Part shown: positions 35,196-47,649 of the stretch, in pieces
Position numbering within the stretch: the first letter of the stretch is position 1
Layout of the letters: every line of letters starts with the position of its first letter
From: Mixophyes australis
Lineage: Eukaryota > Chordata > Amphibia > Anura > Limnodynastidae
Assembly (NCBI GenBank): GCA_036250195.1
Contig: JAVHZZ010000004.1
Location: 322,240,628 to 322,304,627 of the forward strand
Direction: 5' to 3'
DNA: 64,000 nt
The notes under the pieces: generated by a model
Told to the model about the DNA's origin: nothing
Seen by the model: the letters and a program-made list of their open reading frames with translations, nothing else
Databases searched by the model: none
Program-made: the position numbers and the translations under genes

Positions 35196-35968
35196 TAAGT
35201 ATGCATCTGATTTTTTTCCTTAACAATCCCACTAAAAATCTTTATCTCCTTATAAAAATCTCTCTGGAGATAAAAAAAAGTATGGCTGACAGACACAGGC
35301 TCTTAGATTCTAAACATGTCATATGAAGGCCGATGGGGGGAGAAGGACAGGGGATGTCACAGTGAAAACAGAGTTCAGAGGGGTATTCTAAAGCCACTCT
35401 GCTGACTAGATCATGTATCATGTGTTACGTGTCTGTGGTTGTCATGGTAGTCTGTGAAAAGACTGCAGAATTATAAATCAATAGCAATGTGAAGTAACAA
35501 ACTGAGGTAAAAGTTAAATATCAAGCTGCTTCTTTGAGTATGCCACAGCGATTTATGTTAAAGAACACACCTCATTTCTTGATGGGATTGCTGCATTCAG
35601 GCATGCATCTTAGCTGACCTTCTACAAATCTCCTTTTCAAAATCTCTCTGGAGGTTGCAAAATATGGCTGCCAGTTAAACATGGCACACTGCTTTCAGTA
35701 GGTCATTTGGAGGCAGAGAGGAGAGAAGGAGAGGGAGGATGTTACAGTAAACATAGCAAACAGAACTCAGTGGGCATTTTCAAAGCATCTCTGCTCACTA
35801 CATCATATGCCATGGTAGTCCATGACGCTATGCAGGATTATAAATCAGGAATCATTAATAGCAGTCTGAAGAAGTAAACTAAGGAAAATGTAAATGCCCC
35901 CATTTTTCTTGTAGCCTGCCACAGTGATCTGTTCTAAAAAAAAAAAGCATGCCTCATTTTTGATTGCA
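35196..35968. repeat. Diverged tandem duplication, unit about 385 bp
   Basis: Unit 1 (about 35196-35590) and unit 2 (about 35591-35968) share AATCTCTCTGGAG, TATGGCTG, a GAGAAGGA block, CATGGTAGTC, GCCACAG and CCTCATTT in the same order. For example, AATCTCTCTGGAG occurs at 35257 and 35641. The unit is not recognised. The second copy ends where the hAT element at 35977 is inserted. Confidence 0.75.
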
Positions 35969-35976
35969 GTATTAAG

Positions 35977-36426
35977 CAGAGATGTTCACTCACCCCCATG
36001 TTTTGGTTTTGGTTTTGGATCTGGATTAACTTTGTGTTTTGGTTTTGGCAAAACCGCCCTCGTGTGCTTTGGTTTTGTTTTTGGATCCCTATTTTTTTTT
36101 CTATAATCCCTATTTTTTTCTAAAATCACATAATTTGGCTATTTTTTTGTTCCTACATTATTTTTAGCCTCAATAACATTAATTTCCAGTCAATTTTTGT
36201 CAAGTGACAAGAACACTGTAACCCCTGTTTCTGTGTGAGCAATGGCGCTGGATCTCCTGGGGAGGGAGGTACTTATGAATCCAAAACCCGCGAGATCCGA
36301 CAATGCAACGATGACATTGTGCCTCGATTCAGATCCGAGGATGCACAAAAGTACCGAGCTGGCTCGCGAGCCTACTCGGATCCTCTAAGTTCGGGTGGGC
36401 TCGGTTTTCAGAAAAGAGCATCTCTA
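35977..36426. mobile_element. Short hAT element, sibling of 57863-58972
   Basis: Starts CAGAGATG and ends CATCTCTA, flanked by GTATTAAG (35969-35976) and GTATTAAC (36427-36434), 7/8. The left part (ACCCCCATGTTTTGGTTTTGG, written as ACCCCCATG then TTTTGG repeats) and right part (AAAACCCGCGAGATCCGA, then AGTTCGGGTGGGCTCGG) match the ends of the 1.1-kb element at 57863. The 18S-like segment and tandem repeat are absent. The 126-codon plus-strand ORF at 36235-36615 runs across its right end and is fortuitous. Confidence 0.85.
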
Positions 36427-36434
36427 GTATTAAC

Positions 36435-36639
36435 TACTACAAGTGCTACCAGTTGTCATGATCATCTCATTGCATCTCATTGCACCAGCACCAGCACCCA
36501 CAACACATACACCTCTTGGCAGGGGTATATGTGTCTGCATACAGATCTACCTCACAATTACTTGAACACACTCTTACTGTACTCAGCCTATGCTCATCCG
36601 TCATTCCCTTCCTAATTCCGCTTCTCCTGTTATAAGGAA
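36435..36639. other. Unassigned DNA
   Basis: No recognised element between the hAT insertion and the MITE fragment. Confidence 0.35.
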
Positions 36640-36765
36640 TTGCAAATGCAAGATATGACCAAATCTGCATAAGGACATGTGTGCAAGCAATTTTTTGGTG
36701 CACAGTATAAAAATACATATTGTAAACATATAAAAGAAACATATGTTCAACTCTACATTAGCCCC
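36640..36765. mobile_element. Right-end fragment of the 10292 MITE family
   Basis: TTCAACTCTACATTAGCCCC is close to the inverted form of GGGCCTCATGTAGAGTTGG. No left end recognised. Confidence 0.45.
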
Positions 36766-39700
36766 TATGCGCCCTTTTTATCTATTCTCACTGCAAAATA
36801 TCTTTGATTCTTTCATAAACCAAAGATGAAAATGTCAAATGCTTTGTATTTTATTAAAGGTATACAAGACTGGAGACAGACATCGCCACTTGTAGCCTGC
36901 TGTTAAATTTGCTTTGATATTCTTCCATTCACGTCCTTTCTATTTCTTCTCAACAAATTCTTTGCTTCAAGTGGCAACATTTTGTTCCGTGCTCCATTTA
37001 CTCAAATCATTTTCTGTCCCTGTGGCTTCTGTGTTTCTGACTCCTTGGAGATTGGCCTTATGAAAGTAATCAAAGATGTCCACACTGCTTCTATAAGTCA
37101 TCAGGTCACTCACATCTACTGTTTTTTCTCATCTTACTTAGTAGTTCTCTTTATAGTTGACTGACAATTGCACAACTCGGCAGTCATTTGTGTCTGTCCA
37201 AAATCTCTTCATAAACGTATAACTTATTTATCAAACTGAATCCTAACCAGTCACATTTGTGTGACACAATGCTAGGCTATGTGTCATGGCTGCCACTTGC
37301 AAATGTACTACCTGTCGATAAGAAAATAGTAACATTTCGGCTTGTTGGGAAAAAATGAGATCAGTATCTGTAAAATGATGTCCATCTGATTCTACTAAAT
37401 TGCACAAAGCATTCTCAATGGCGTTGGTCGGTCTCTGACATGTTTCACCCTCTGGAGGTCCTAACTTACTGATGTGTTTTCGGGTGTCAGTAAAACATTT
37501 TAATCAAGTGTCTGTAACCCTGGTCACAAGCATTTAAGAGTGATAAGTAAAACATTTGTGAAAAAGGATGTTTATGCCAGCTGCCACATTTTAGCCTAAT
37601 CTCCCAACTCTTAAATCTAAGCGGAAGTTGAAGAAGTTCCTTCACCAATAGAAATGTTAATCAATACTCAAACTGGTTCAATTAAACAATCCAAAATTTT
37701 GAAAATGTACCAGAATTCCTTGACATTTCGACCAATTAAATAATTTGAGAAAGTGGATGAGATCTGAATAGGGGCGAGCTAATTCACATATGAATAAGGT
37801 GGTTTGCACATGTGCCAAACCTGCTCAAACACTTTCAACCATAAATGTATACATTTTTAAAATATATTTTTGCCGAATGGCAAACCTTAACAGTGAATGT
37901 GAATGGTGACTATCCAAACTGAATGAAAAAAATGAGAATTGTGAATGCAAGACACAAATTCTGAACTGCAAGTATGAATTGGGGTCTATAGAAGGTTTAC
38001 TGTGAATTAATGAAATTCAATCCATTTTCAAACTGGTTTCAGCATTTTTGAGCAGTTTTACTCTCCAGTATCGCTGACCAAGCAGGCATACTCCATGTGT
38101 GGGTACTTCTGTCGGGTCACAGAGCTGCTCTTTTCCCTCACTGAACTCTGACAGTGTGATGACAGGAAGCTTATCGATAAGAGTCTGTTCTATTACTGGC
38201 TCATATCACTTTCTGCACTGTATTATCTGCTGGAGTTCAATAAGGGAAAGGATATGGAGCCCAATGCAGAAGAGTGTATGAATGTAACCAAACCTCTTGC
38301 TAAAAAGGAATGTGTACACTGGGTCACTAAGAATTGGGGTCTATCTGCATCTTGATCAGACTGTACTCAAACTGTACCTCTTTTTATTTCAGTTATTCAT
38401 GGTATTTTATTTCTCTAACTTCATATCCCTTCATTACGGTTTACTTTTTGTTTCAAGTTTATTATTTTTGACATTGTACAGACAGACTTATCTATTGGCA
38501 AAAGTATGGAGTTCGTGTTTCTAACAAACAGTACAATTGAAATGTATAAAAACTGGTGGAAGGGAAACAAGTGGTTCTGCCCATTGCAACCATTCCTATT
38601 CTGAATTTTTTCTAGTGCAGTATATAAAATGAAAGCACACATCTAACTGACTGCTCTGGACAACACCAACTTTTCCCATTCTATCAGTTTCCATAAATGT
38701 CCCTGGTATTATGTAATGGTCTAATTGTAACTTTAGTTGCCAAAATGATTTTAATTTAGGTTTTACAACCATATGGGGACATTTCTGAAAACTAGTACAC
38801 AGGAAATCCAAGTCATTTTTTCTAGTGCACTTAAGAAAATTAAAGCAAATGTGTAATTGGTTGTTATGGGTTACGGCTCTTTCTTATGTTCACCAGCTTT
38901 CATGATTCCATATCAGAGTTGATATCAGTGGTACACATAAACTTATGTCAAGCACCAAAGGTGAACCTACAGGGGGTTATCCCACACTCTCCAAGGCCCC
39001 GACTCCCCCTGGGGCCCCCACTTTGCTCTCAAAGGAGCAGAACGGAAGCCTCTTCTGAGCCAGAGCACACATGCTCAGTAGAGGTCACCGCTGTGGGGCC
39101 TGGTGTTGCACTGTTTTGCCCCTCCCTGTCCTGAACATTATGGGGCTGGTACAGAGATAGACACAGAACAGGAGTAAATTACTTTAAACTTTGAACTTGG
39201 GAAACGAGCGTGTTCCCACCCAAGTGCAGAGACGGATGTATCTCGAGATGGCTTCGCCTCTTCTGCATCAGAAGCATATGCACCTGGCTTACAATAAGTC
39301 AACACCATCAAGGCGTACTTGTACATAACCTAATGCAGCTACAGATGCCTCCTAACTGGTACATATGTGTGTCTGCAGGGCTGCATGAGCTGTGTGAACA
39401 TGCCTTTTGTTTGCTCGAAGGGTGTTTGCATGCCCCTTCTCTCCCCTATCCTGACTCTTTAGGTGCAACTGGGCATAAGTGAGAGATCCATGCAAGTCTG
39501 CATAGGTGCATATGCATGCACCCACTTATTGGGGTTTTCACAGAGTGATTTCATGGAAGATACGCTACACACACTGGTATACATCTCACTATGCATCACC
39601 CCTATGGCTTCCTAAATAAGATGCAAGCTGCTTTTTAAAAATATTTTGTACAGTTCATGTAATTGAAAAAAGTAATATTGCACTGTGCTTAGTAGTGAAG

Positions 39701-42438
39701 CACAATCTTTGAGTTACTTGGCTTATATTTTTCTTCCTCTTCATTTTTACTTTTCTTCATTTTGTTAAATCTAATCTAACATATTTCCAAACTACCCAGA
39801 TATATCATCGGAATGGATTTCACTTTCAGTCTTTTTATTTGCTGTAATAAAAGGGGGAAAATAAGCTGTATAATTTCAAAGTGTTATTTCATATTTCAAA
39901 GTAAAATACATTTCTCATTCTCTTGAAGAAGACACAGATAAACTTCAAAAGCTCTGCAATTTATCTATTAAATGGTTTCACCAACAGGACCAACATACCA
40001 ATCATTACTTTACTAGCACTAGACCCTGATGGAAAAAGAATAACGAGCATTGGAAAAGTGTATAGACAAATTTAATGTCAAGAGAAATATATGAACCAAG
40101 TCATAGTATCGGGTTAAGGATGTAGATTGAAATTCAATATTTGTCATAAATAAATGTGAAATAATGTACTTATACAGATTTTCAGAGTGCAGTTAAGTTC
40201 CTTGTGTTATTATTGATTGAGTGTCCCAGATTTCAGTCTATTGTGCCATTTTTAAAATTGGTATAGTGCTGTCTGATGGCCCTATCTGTAATAAGAATTA
40301 TGTAGATTAATTCAGCTTTGACCTCTAGCTATACCCATGTTTGAGAGATGTGTTTTCCAGTCCTTGGGAATCACTCATAATAACCTCAGGCTAAGTACCA
40401 AGGGCTATAGCAGTAATTGAATGACACGTTCTTTAGTTTTTTTTCTACAAAGCTTTTCAAGTGACAGTGTAGGTATCAATATGAGAGTATGCTGTAGTCA
40501 TGAGAAATAAATGTATGCAATATTATAGAGTCCAATTATAGCTGATTAACATGGAAAGGGAACATAGAGGAAACTAAACAATTCTTATTATACTACAATC
40601 AGGCTATCAATGGCATTAACAATAATATATGAGATAACACATTACCTTCCATAATTTTTGTGGTTATAAGAAGAAACCAAGGTTTTCTGTGATCACTTAA
40701 AATCACCAGGCTGTAAGCTGGGGTCACAAACATTAAAGGTGACCTCTAATATCTGTAATAATTTTACAGTGGGACTTATATTATTCCTTATAATACATAT
40801 TTTCCTAATGTCAGTCAGTGTCGGTCATTCCGCCATGGAACATTATAAAAATTAGGCTTGGAAGTAGATTTTCATGTGTCAGTAAAAAGCTGTTTCTGAG
40901 CGTTTGTAAGTAGCAGAAATATGTTGCTTCTAAAATGCAAGTATGACGCCAGGTCTATTTATTCATATGTGATTTTTTTATTGCCATAAAAAAAAATCAC
41001 ATATTGATGCATTGTATCAATAAAATATCACCTGAGCAGCTAAGTAGCGCTCAATACTGTTCCAGAGTGGCAAGGGTTAACTTACCTCTTCGCCGGGCTA
41101 GTCTGAGCAAGTATGTGCATGCGAGACCCGCAAGCTGACTCATTAATGTAGTACTGAAAGCCTAGACTTGTTAAAGATAGATTTTAAAAAAGGAAATATA
41201 TTTAAAAACCATTAAACACTGGAAAATCCTTTATTCAAAGAATAAGCTTTTTTCTCCTGTGAAACAAGGCAAATATATTGCCGGTGGTGACCCCTTGATG
41301 TAGACCAAAGCCCTACCACCGGTGAAAATTGTTACATTTATAGTAGTACTATCACTGCTTTCCAAATATAAGTGAAGACATCATCTCAGCAATTGTAATA
41401 ATATATTTTACAATATATTTTATATTTATTCGTGTCACTGGCATATCATAAAATACATTTGAGAAGGTCAAGTGGACCTATCAGATTTCAAACTTTTCCT
41501 CAGTAATGCCAACAAATCGAGCTTTGTTACAGAAGGGGTTATGTTCTAACATTGCATTTAAGAGAAAAATTTTCACTGAATATCAACAACAACCAAGTAG
41601 CTTTTATGTGTGTAGTTAAACTTATGGGACTCATTTATGACGCGCAAAATGCCTTATAGTGTCAATACACTCCTTGATTTCTGCTGAGGAACCTAGATTT
41701 CCACCAATGTGCATTGGTCTGCAGTGCAAGGTGGCTATATTTGCAGAGAAGCAGACATTTGAAGCAGATATTTGCATCGAACGATGGGAGGAGTTGGGGA
41801 AGCAAAGGTGTCCATTACTAAATGTGGGGTAGTGTGGAGTAAGCACAGTGGTGCACAGAGTTTTATGGAGCAGTGCAAAAACATGGTTTTATTTTTAGCA
41901 CAAGAACTGTCAGCTCAGCGCACATGAAGATTGGGTCCTATTCTATATTTTTATTGAGACACATTTTGCACATTTAAATTTCACTTCTGCAGGAAATATA
42001 TTTCTAAGCTCACTTTCAGCCATGTGAAGAAAATCTTTAAACTAACTTTAAAGGTAGTGAATCCTAGTGTGCTCTGCTTTTACTGTATTCTATCCTATGC
42101 ATTATCATACTATCGGCCTTCATATGATGGTGGTACTGCGGTTGCCACACACAGTGTTTAATTTGTAACATTGCTTTACTTCTGACTTGGCCAATGTGGT
42201 AGTATGATAGTATAGTACCAATAGAATAGGCTAGCACTCAGAAACAAAGCAGCGGTGTTTGCACATTGTCCTCGTTCCCCAACTTCAAAAGTTAGGAGTT
42301 ATGCTGATGCATGTAACTGGCTTTTGGCAGGTTGTCCTCCAAGGGGGATCGCTGTGTCCCATGTGGGTGCTCTGTTGAAATGGATTGTGAGGGCATTGAC
42401 TCATTGCATATTTTGTGGTAGTGATTTATATGAGACAA
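36766..42438. other. 5.7 kb without a recognised gene
   Basis: Mostly AT-rich, with no motif-bearing ORF. Items noted: 37665-37990 may share an old repeat with 22870-23310; TTTTTTCTAGTGCA occurs at 38608 and at 38816; 38950-39600 is more GC-balanced and may be a decayed repeat; a short inverted repeat GCCGGTGGTGACC / CCCTACCACCGGTGA lies at about 41280-41326; 41630-41900 may be an unknown foldback element. None supports a gene call. Confidence 0.35.
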
Positions 42439-42590
42439 GGGGTTAGATTTAAGGAAAAGTGGAGACGTTGCCCATAGCAACCAATTAAAATCTAGCTATG
42501 ATTTATCTAGTACATTCTAGAAAGTGATAGCTATAATCTGATTGGTTGCCATGCACAACACCTCCACTTTTGCTTTAGCAAATCTTCCCC
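42439..42590. mobile_element. Harbinger-like MITE, AGTGGAG family
   Basis: Ends GGGGTTAGATTTAAGG and GCAAATCTTCCCC; inner arms AAAAGTGGAGACGTTGCCC and CAACACCTCCACTTTTG pair. Internal deletions and substitutions suggest moderate age. Target duplication unclear. Confidence 0.82.
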
Positions 42591-43508
42591 TAGTTGATGA
42601 AAGAATAGATGATGTATGGTGGAGGTTACAGTTCCAAGGTATTCAGAACTTCTCAATGTGGTCCAAACCTCTGGAATTTTTACATTGTGTTTTTATTTAA
42701 CGGTTGTATCTAGTACTTGTTCCCTACAGATGTAGTCAGTACCCCTCCCAGTTGGTGTGGGCTGCAATTGGAGTTTAATATCTACCTGGTTATCACCTGA
42801 TATGTGTCCTTGTTTAAATCTGTCAATTGCCATCCTCTACTATGTTATTATATATGTTTTATGCAGCATGTTCTACAGAAAGACATGACAAATAATTGCA
42901 ATTGCCACAAAGTTTATTATGCTTAGATTAATTTAAACATTTAATTAAAACCAGAGAATTCATTCGTTTTTTCTGAGACTAATGTGATATTCTCTCTTTG
43001 AACACTCACCTTCTACACAAACATATCATAAAGATAAATACTTTTAACTTGAAATAAGACACAGACACGGTATTCAGTTTGGGTCACAGTTGTAATTGTA
43101 TAAACGATGGTGACAAAGAAAGCAATACAAGTTCAACTACCAAGCTAATACTACAAATCAAACATAGGGAGGACCAAACGGCCCAGCATACCAGGTGCTT
43201 GCTATAGCTTCAGAGACAGTACACCCTCTCAGAGGCCACGTTTGACGAAATGATGCACAGGGTCTTCGCAGAAAGTATCCTAACAGAGACATAAAGCGAA
43301 GGGGAAGAATTCTGTAGCCAAATATAATTTTCTTCCTCCATGTATTAACCGCAGACTGCATCACTGTCCTGCCGATTGGGCCTCTTGTGAAAAAGGAGAA
43401 AATCAAGTTAACAATACAAACCATAACATAGTACTTAGACATATCGTGAAAGGGAGGGATGGAGGGATTTTTTGCAGCAAAAGAGGGAGATCTTCCTGTT
43501 CTTGGATG
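42591..43508. other. Unassigned DNA
   Basis: No recognised element. Minus-strand ORF of 94 codons at 43158-43442 has no motif. Confidence 0.4.
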
Positions 43509-43516
43509 CTATATAG

Positions 43517-44008
43517 CAGTGTTTCCCAAACCCAGTCCTCAGGGACCCCTAACAGTGCATGTTTTCCATATGTGTTTGCTGGAGCACAGGTGTATTCATT
43601 ACAGACTGACACATTATAATTATACCACTTGTGGATCTGTTACAATTATTTCACTTGTGATCTGGAAAACCTGCACTGTTAGGGGTCCTGAGGACCAGGG
43701 CCATTTTAACAACATTATGGGCCCCCGGGCAAAGCAGTGCACCGGGGCCCCTACACACATATTATATATATATATATATATATATATAGATATAGATGTA
43801 TAGAGATACAGATATATAGAGATAGATAGATGTACTTGCTCAGTGACCCTTGAAGGTTTTTTTGCAGGTTTTTTTCTTTTGCAGGGTTATTTATTCTAAT
43901 TAAGAGCCCTGCCTCTGGGGCCCCCTTGCCCGTGGGGCCCCCGGGCACCTGCCCATCGTGCCCAATGGAAAAGATGGCCCTGCTGAGGACTGGGTTTGGG
44001 AAACACTG
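43517..44008. mobile_element. Outer hAT MITE carrying a nested insertion
   Basis: Termini CAGTGTTTCCCAAACCCAG and CTGGGTTTGGGAAACACTG are perfect inverted repeats. Flanks CTATATAG (43509-43516) and TAATATAG (44009-44016) match at 6/8. It is interrupted at 43696-43982 by another hAT element; without that insertion and its extra 8-bp duplication it is about 197 bp. Confidence 0.88.
43696..43982. mobile_element. Inner hAT MITE with perfect 8-bp target duplication
   Basis: Ends CAGGGCCATTTT and AAAAGATGGCCCTG. Flanked by identical CTGAGGAC at 43688-43695 and 43983-43990. The duplicated site lies in the right arm of the outer element. Internal GC-rich arms (GGGCCCCCGGGC and GCCCGTGGGGCCCCCGGGC) flank a TA/GATA microsatellite at about 43757-43830. 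Confidence 0.92.
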
Positions 44009-44016
44009 TAATATAG

Positions 44017-45279
44017 GCTTGTTTGAGCCACTCTCAGTGGCAGGCTATTGGATGAAAGTTCAGAGCAATTCAGGGAAAACTTTAAATCATGAAGGTGCAA
44101 TGGTTGCCCACAAGCCTGGTGTTTAAGTGCACTTATCCTTACCCAGGACTTCATTTATCATTAGACCTGTTTTTATTTTCTTTTGGTAATGTGTTGTAAT
44201 TATTATCAATACCACATTTAAAAGACAATATTGTACCATTTTCACATGCAGATTTGTTGTCTGTCTTCCACACTATCGCAGGATCCACCTTCTGATACCT
44301 TCCTGAGACTCTTTCCCTACACCATTTGTTGTAATCCTTCTTATAGTAATGTCTTGCCAGTACCATAATGTGATATTTCTGCCCATACAATAATGTCACC
44401 CATCTCCTTACACCCTCTTATTCTCTCTTTTCTTATTACACACCTTATGCAGCAGAACAGCCTCTAATCATTTAAATATGAGCTAAAATGTATTTTAATT
44501 TCTCATGCAAGCCGCTAGATTAATTATTATGATAATGCTAAAAGCAGAAAATGCAATCTGTCTAGTAGAAAAAGTTAGTCATCAGTTGTCATCTTCCAGA
44601 ATTCAAATGTTCTCATTAATTAAATTAGTAATATTAGATGTGATTTACTGTATCTGCTGAACAATATTTTGTGCATCTTGCCCATGCCAAAAATCATGAA
44701 TTTCTTTAGAAGGAAGATAGCATATTGGCTCTTTTAAAATACTACTTTTCGAACAATAACAACATGTATTTTTATCAGCTGTAAGAAGGATCAGTAGAGT
44801 ACTTAGAAATACAAGCACAAATCCCAAACTATTAACTATGTCTCACTTCTTTTGTTATCTTGACTGTTCTCTTTATGGTTCTTTTACTCATATGCACTAG
44901 GGAAAAGGAGAAAAACAACTGAAAACTAATGTACGATTTACATACATTTTAGTCATGCATCTTTAAATACATTTTTCTTGCGCTTTTCATACAATTTTTG
45001 CTTTTATCAGTACTATCTATTGTACTGGTAGTACATAGTAGTAGTACATGTTAATGCGTAGCAAATAGGGGATGCCGTGTTTTTAAACTTTAAACTAAGC
45101 TTTAACATTTTAGAACGTTATGATGGGAACAGCAACATTGATTTGTATTTGTTCTTTTTAAATTCTTTTTTAATATGCATATTTGGGAAATGTGCATTAA
45201 AAGTGGATTAGTACTAATGAGCACTCAACACTCAACACATAAAAATTCACACTATGTTTAAAGGCACACAACCCCCTTT
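44017..45279. other. Unassigned AT-rich DNA
   Basis: No gene or recognised repeat. The minus-strand ORFs of 60 and 82 codons show no motif. Confidence 0.4.
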
Positions 45280-46405
45280 TTTAATGATGTATTTATTATT
45301 ATCATTTGTTTTTTTAATTTCGTAGCGCCAGATCCAGTAAGGTAATCACAAATATACAAGGTAATTACAAGTGATACGGACAGTAGACAGACATGAGACA
45401 CTGGGCTAGATTTACTATGATGCGAGTTTGGTGGAGGTTTTAAACTGCCACAAATCGCCAACGTTTAGTGGTCCAAACCGCAGCATTTACTATAGGCAGT
45501 TTGAGACTGCGATTTAAAATGAATGGCGATGTGTGGCGGATTAAAAACAGCTAAACCCCGGCGGTTTGGTTAAAACCGTCATCAAAACCGCAATACAAAA
45601 GGTTTTTTAATACCTGATTCTGAATGGCTTGATAGGTCAAATGTGCTGTTTGAACTATTTTGCCATCAGAACATAAAGGGAAGCAACATTGACATTTAAT
45701 TGATTGATTATTGACCATTATTTATTGATTAAGGGGCAAAATTAATTTAAAATTAACTTAAGGGGGAAAATTTTATTTTCCATTATATTAAGGGGACAAA
45801 ATTATTTCATTTAATTATTATATTATTCGGGCACTATCTAATGTCAAATTGTGTAACATAAATAATCATATCCACCATTAACAATCAGTTAATATTATTA
45901 TATACTCACATTTCCTCTATAATATAATGCTATAATAGTGTCCCCTTAAAATAAAGAAAAAAGGTTTTTCCCATAAGTTAATTAAAAATTAATTTTGCCC
46001 CTTAATCAATAAATAATGATTGCAACAATGATTAAAATGTCAATGGTGCTTCCTTTTATGTTCTGAATGGAAAAATAGCTAAAACAGCACGCCACTCACA
46101 ACCACCTCTTTTGTTTTGGCCCTTTGGATGGTGGCTTACCAGCGGTTTTGCAAACCCCAGCTTAGTATATCCTTCAGTTTGTATGTTCATCATTGTTAAA
46201 ATCAGGATGGCGATTTGTAAAGTGGTGGTTTAGTAAAATATCAATTCTGACAATTTTAACGGCGCTTTAGTAAATCCAGAGGTTTTACACCTGCCGGAAA
46301 AATTGCCAAACACCAACGGTTTCACCAAAGTGCCCTTTAGTAAATCTAGCCCAATAGGCAGAGAGGACCCTGCGTGAGAGCTTACATTCTAGATGTATAT
46401 CTAAT
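45280..46405 (-). mobile_element. L2-type LINE tail split by a foldback insertion
   Basis: The outer parts, 45280-45402 and 46353-46405, join into one L2-like 3' tail on the minus strand. GAATGTAAGCTCTC and GCAGGGTCCTCTCTGCC are on one side of the insertion; GGCGCTACGAAAT-type sequence and an ATT-rich tail are on the other. Compare 2735-2905. The inserted element is listed separately. Confidence 0.65.
45403..46352. mobile_element. Long foldback element, about 950 bp
   Basis: Ends GGGCTAGATTTACTA and TAGTAAATCTAGCCC, and most of its length is inverted. For example, CAGAACATAAAGGGAAGCA (left) matches the reverse of the sequence near 46050-46065, and TTTATTGATTAAGGGGCAAA (left) matches TTTGCCCCTTAATCAATAAA-like sequence near 45995. 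Arms are roughly 430 bp with a short centre near 45850-45900. There is no coding capacity. The outermost 15 bp resemble the MITE at 23604, so both may be mobilised by the same transposase type. Confidence 0.8.
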
Positions 46406-47649
46406 GCAAAAACAGTAAATTAAGCATTTGTACAGAAAGATTTTCTCTATATTTAGTGACAGTATGTTTTGAAAACAGAGCATAGCGGGACCTTGGGGTG
46501 CTTCAAGGGTATTGGTGGGGGATGCGAGGGTTGTTTTGATAAAGGGCAAATAGTTCAGGGCTTGAAATATGCAAGGATCTCCAACAGAAAGTGTGTAACA
46601 ATTTATCTGCAGGGGCCCATTGTAGGGTATGAAATAATAATAATACTTTGTGTACAATACATATTTCACATAAGAAAAAAATACAATAACCTGCAACATG
46701 ACCATATTTATTTTTGATCAGAGGGCAAGAAAGTATTTTTTCAGGTTTTTCTCATGACAAATATGAAAAAAGCATCACTTAGGCTATAGAACTTGATATA
46801 TGTATCCCCGCATCTTATTGTTGTGGTTTACTTGTTAATATAATAAATATAAAGAAGGACATTATGTAATTTTTATCTATAGTAAAACTGATGAGCTGCT
46901 GAAAAAAATAAAATAAAAGCTGACCGTTGTATTTAATTAGAGATACATACAATCATCATCATGTCGATTAGCCAACACCTCTTGGAGATGGTCTTTCAAA
47001 TGCCTAATTAATTTCAGCTGCAGTGCATGAAGTGAAAGGTAAGCAAGCCCTAAGTGTTCCATAGCTTGACAGCTGTAGTCTTTTTAAAGGCTTTGTATTT
47101 GATAACTCCAAGGAACTAACTAATTGTACAGTAAGGCTTATTTTGTATATTCTCTAAAGTGTATTTTGTTTTGTTTTTTCAATGTGGCAATGTCATATCT
47201 CCCAACATTTAACCATGCAAAATAGTGTCAAATTTAGATCTCCACAATCTGTGAAATCCACACCCCAATTAACACAAACCATGTTCCCATATGTACAACC
47301 ACGCACACTTTCTAACCAACCTCATCCATATTGTGATGAATCCCAACCATTTATATGTAATGCCCATCCACTTTTCTGTAAGGCCCTCCGATTTCAAGGT
47401 ACATGAACTGGGATGGATGAGAGGTATGGAACTAACATGATTCTGTATTTACTTGTCCTGTTTGCCTTTTCTCTGAGTGCCGACTTACCACCCCAATGTT
47501 AGCTCATTCTTTTGCTAATAGATGTAGCAGGTATTTGTTTCAACTCTCCACATTAATCAAAACATGGCAGCAGATTTCTTATCATCAATTTTAAAAAAAG
47601 TGCTCAACTAAAATGTTTTGTTAAAAGTAATTCAATTCGACTGGGTAGA
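46406..47649. other. Unassigned AT-rich DNA
   Basis: No gene or recognised repeat. Confidence 0.4.

Noticed and set aside
35924..36106. Phe-Gly repeat ORF, possible FG-nucleoporin-like peptide
   Set aside because: The FG repeats are TTTTGG units of the hAT left end.
36235..36615. 126-codon plus-strand ORF
   Set aside because: Crosses the right terminus of a hAT element into unrelated DNA; no motif or codon signal.
38886..39134. 82-codon plus-strand ORF in GC-richer DNA as an exon
   Set aside because: No domain, no recognised splice context, and the neighbourhood looks like decayed repeat.
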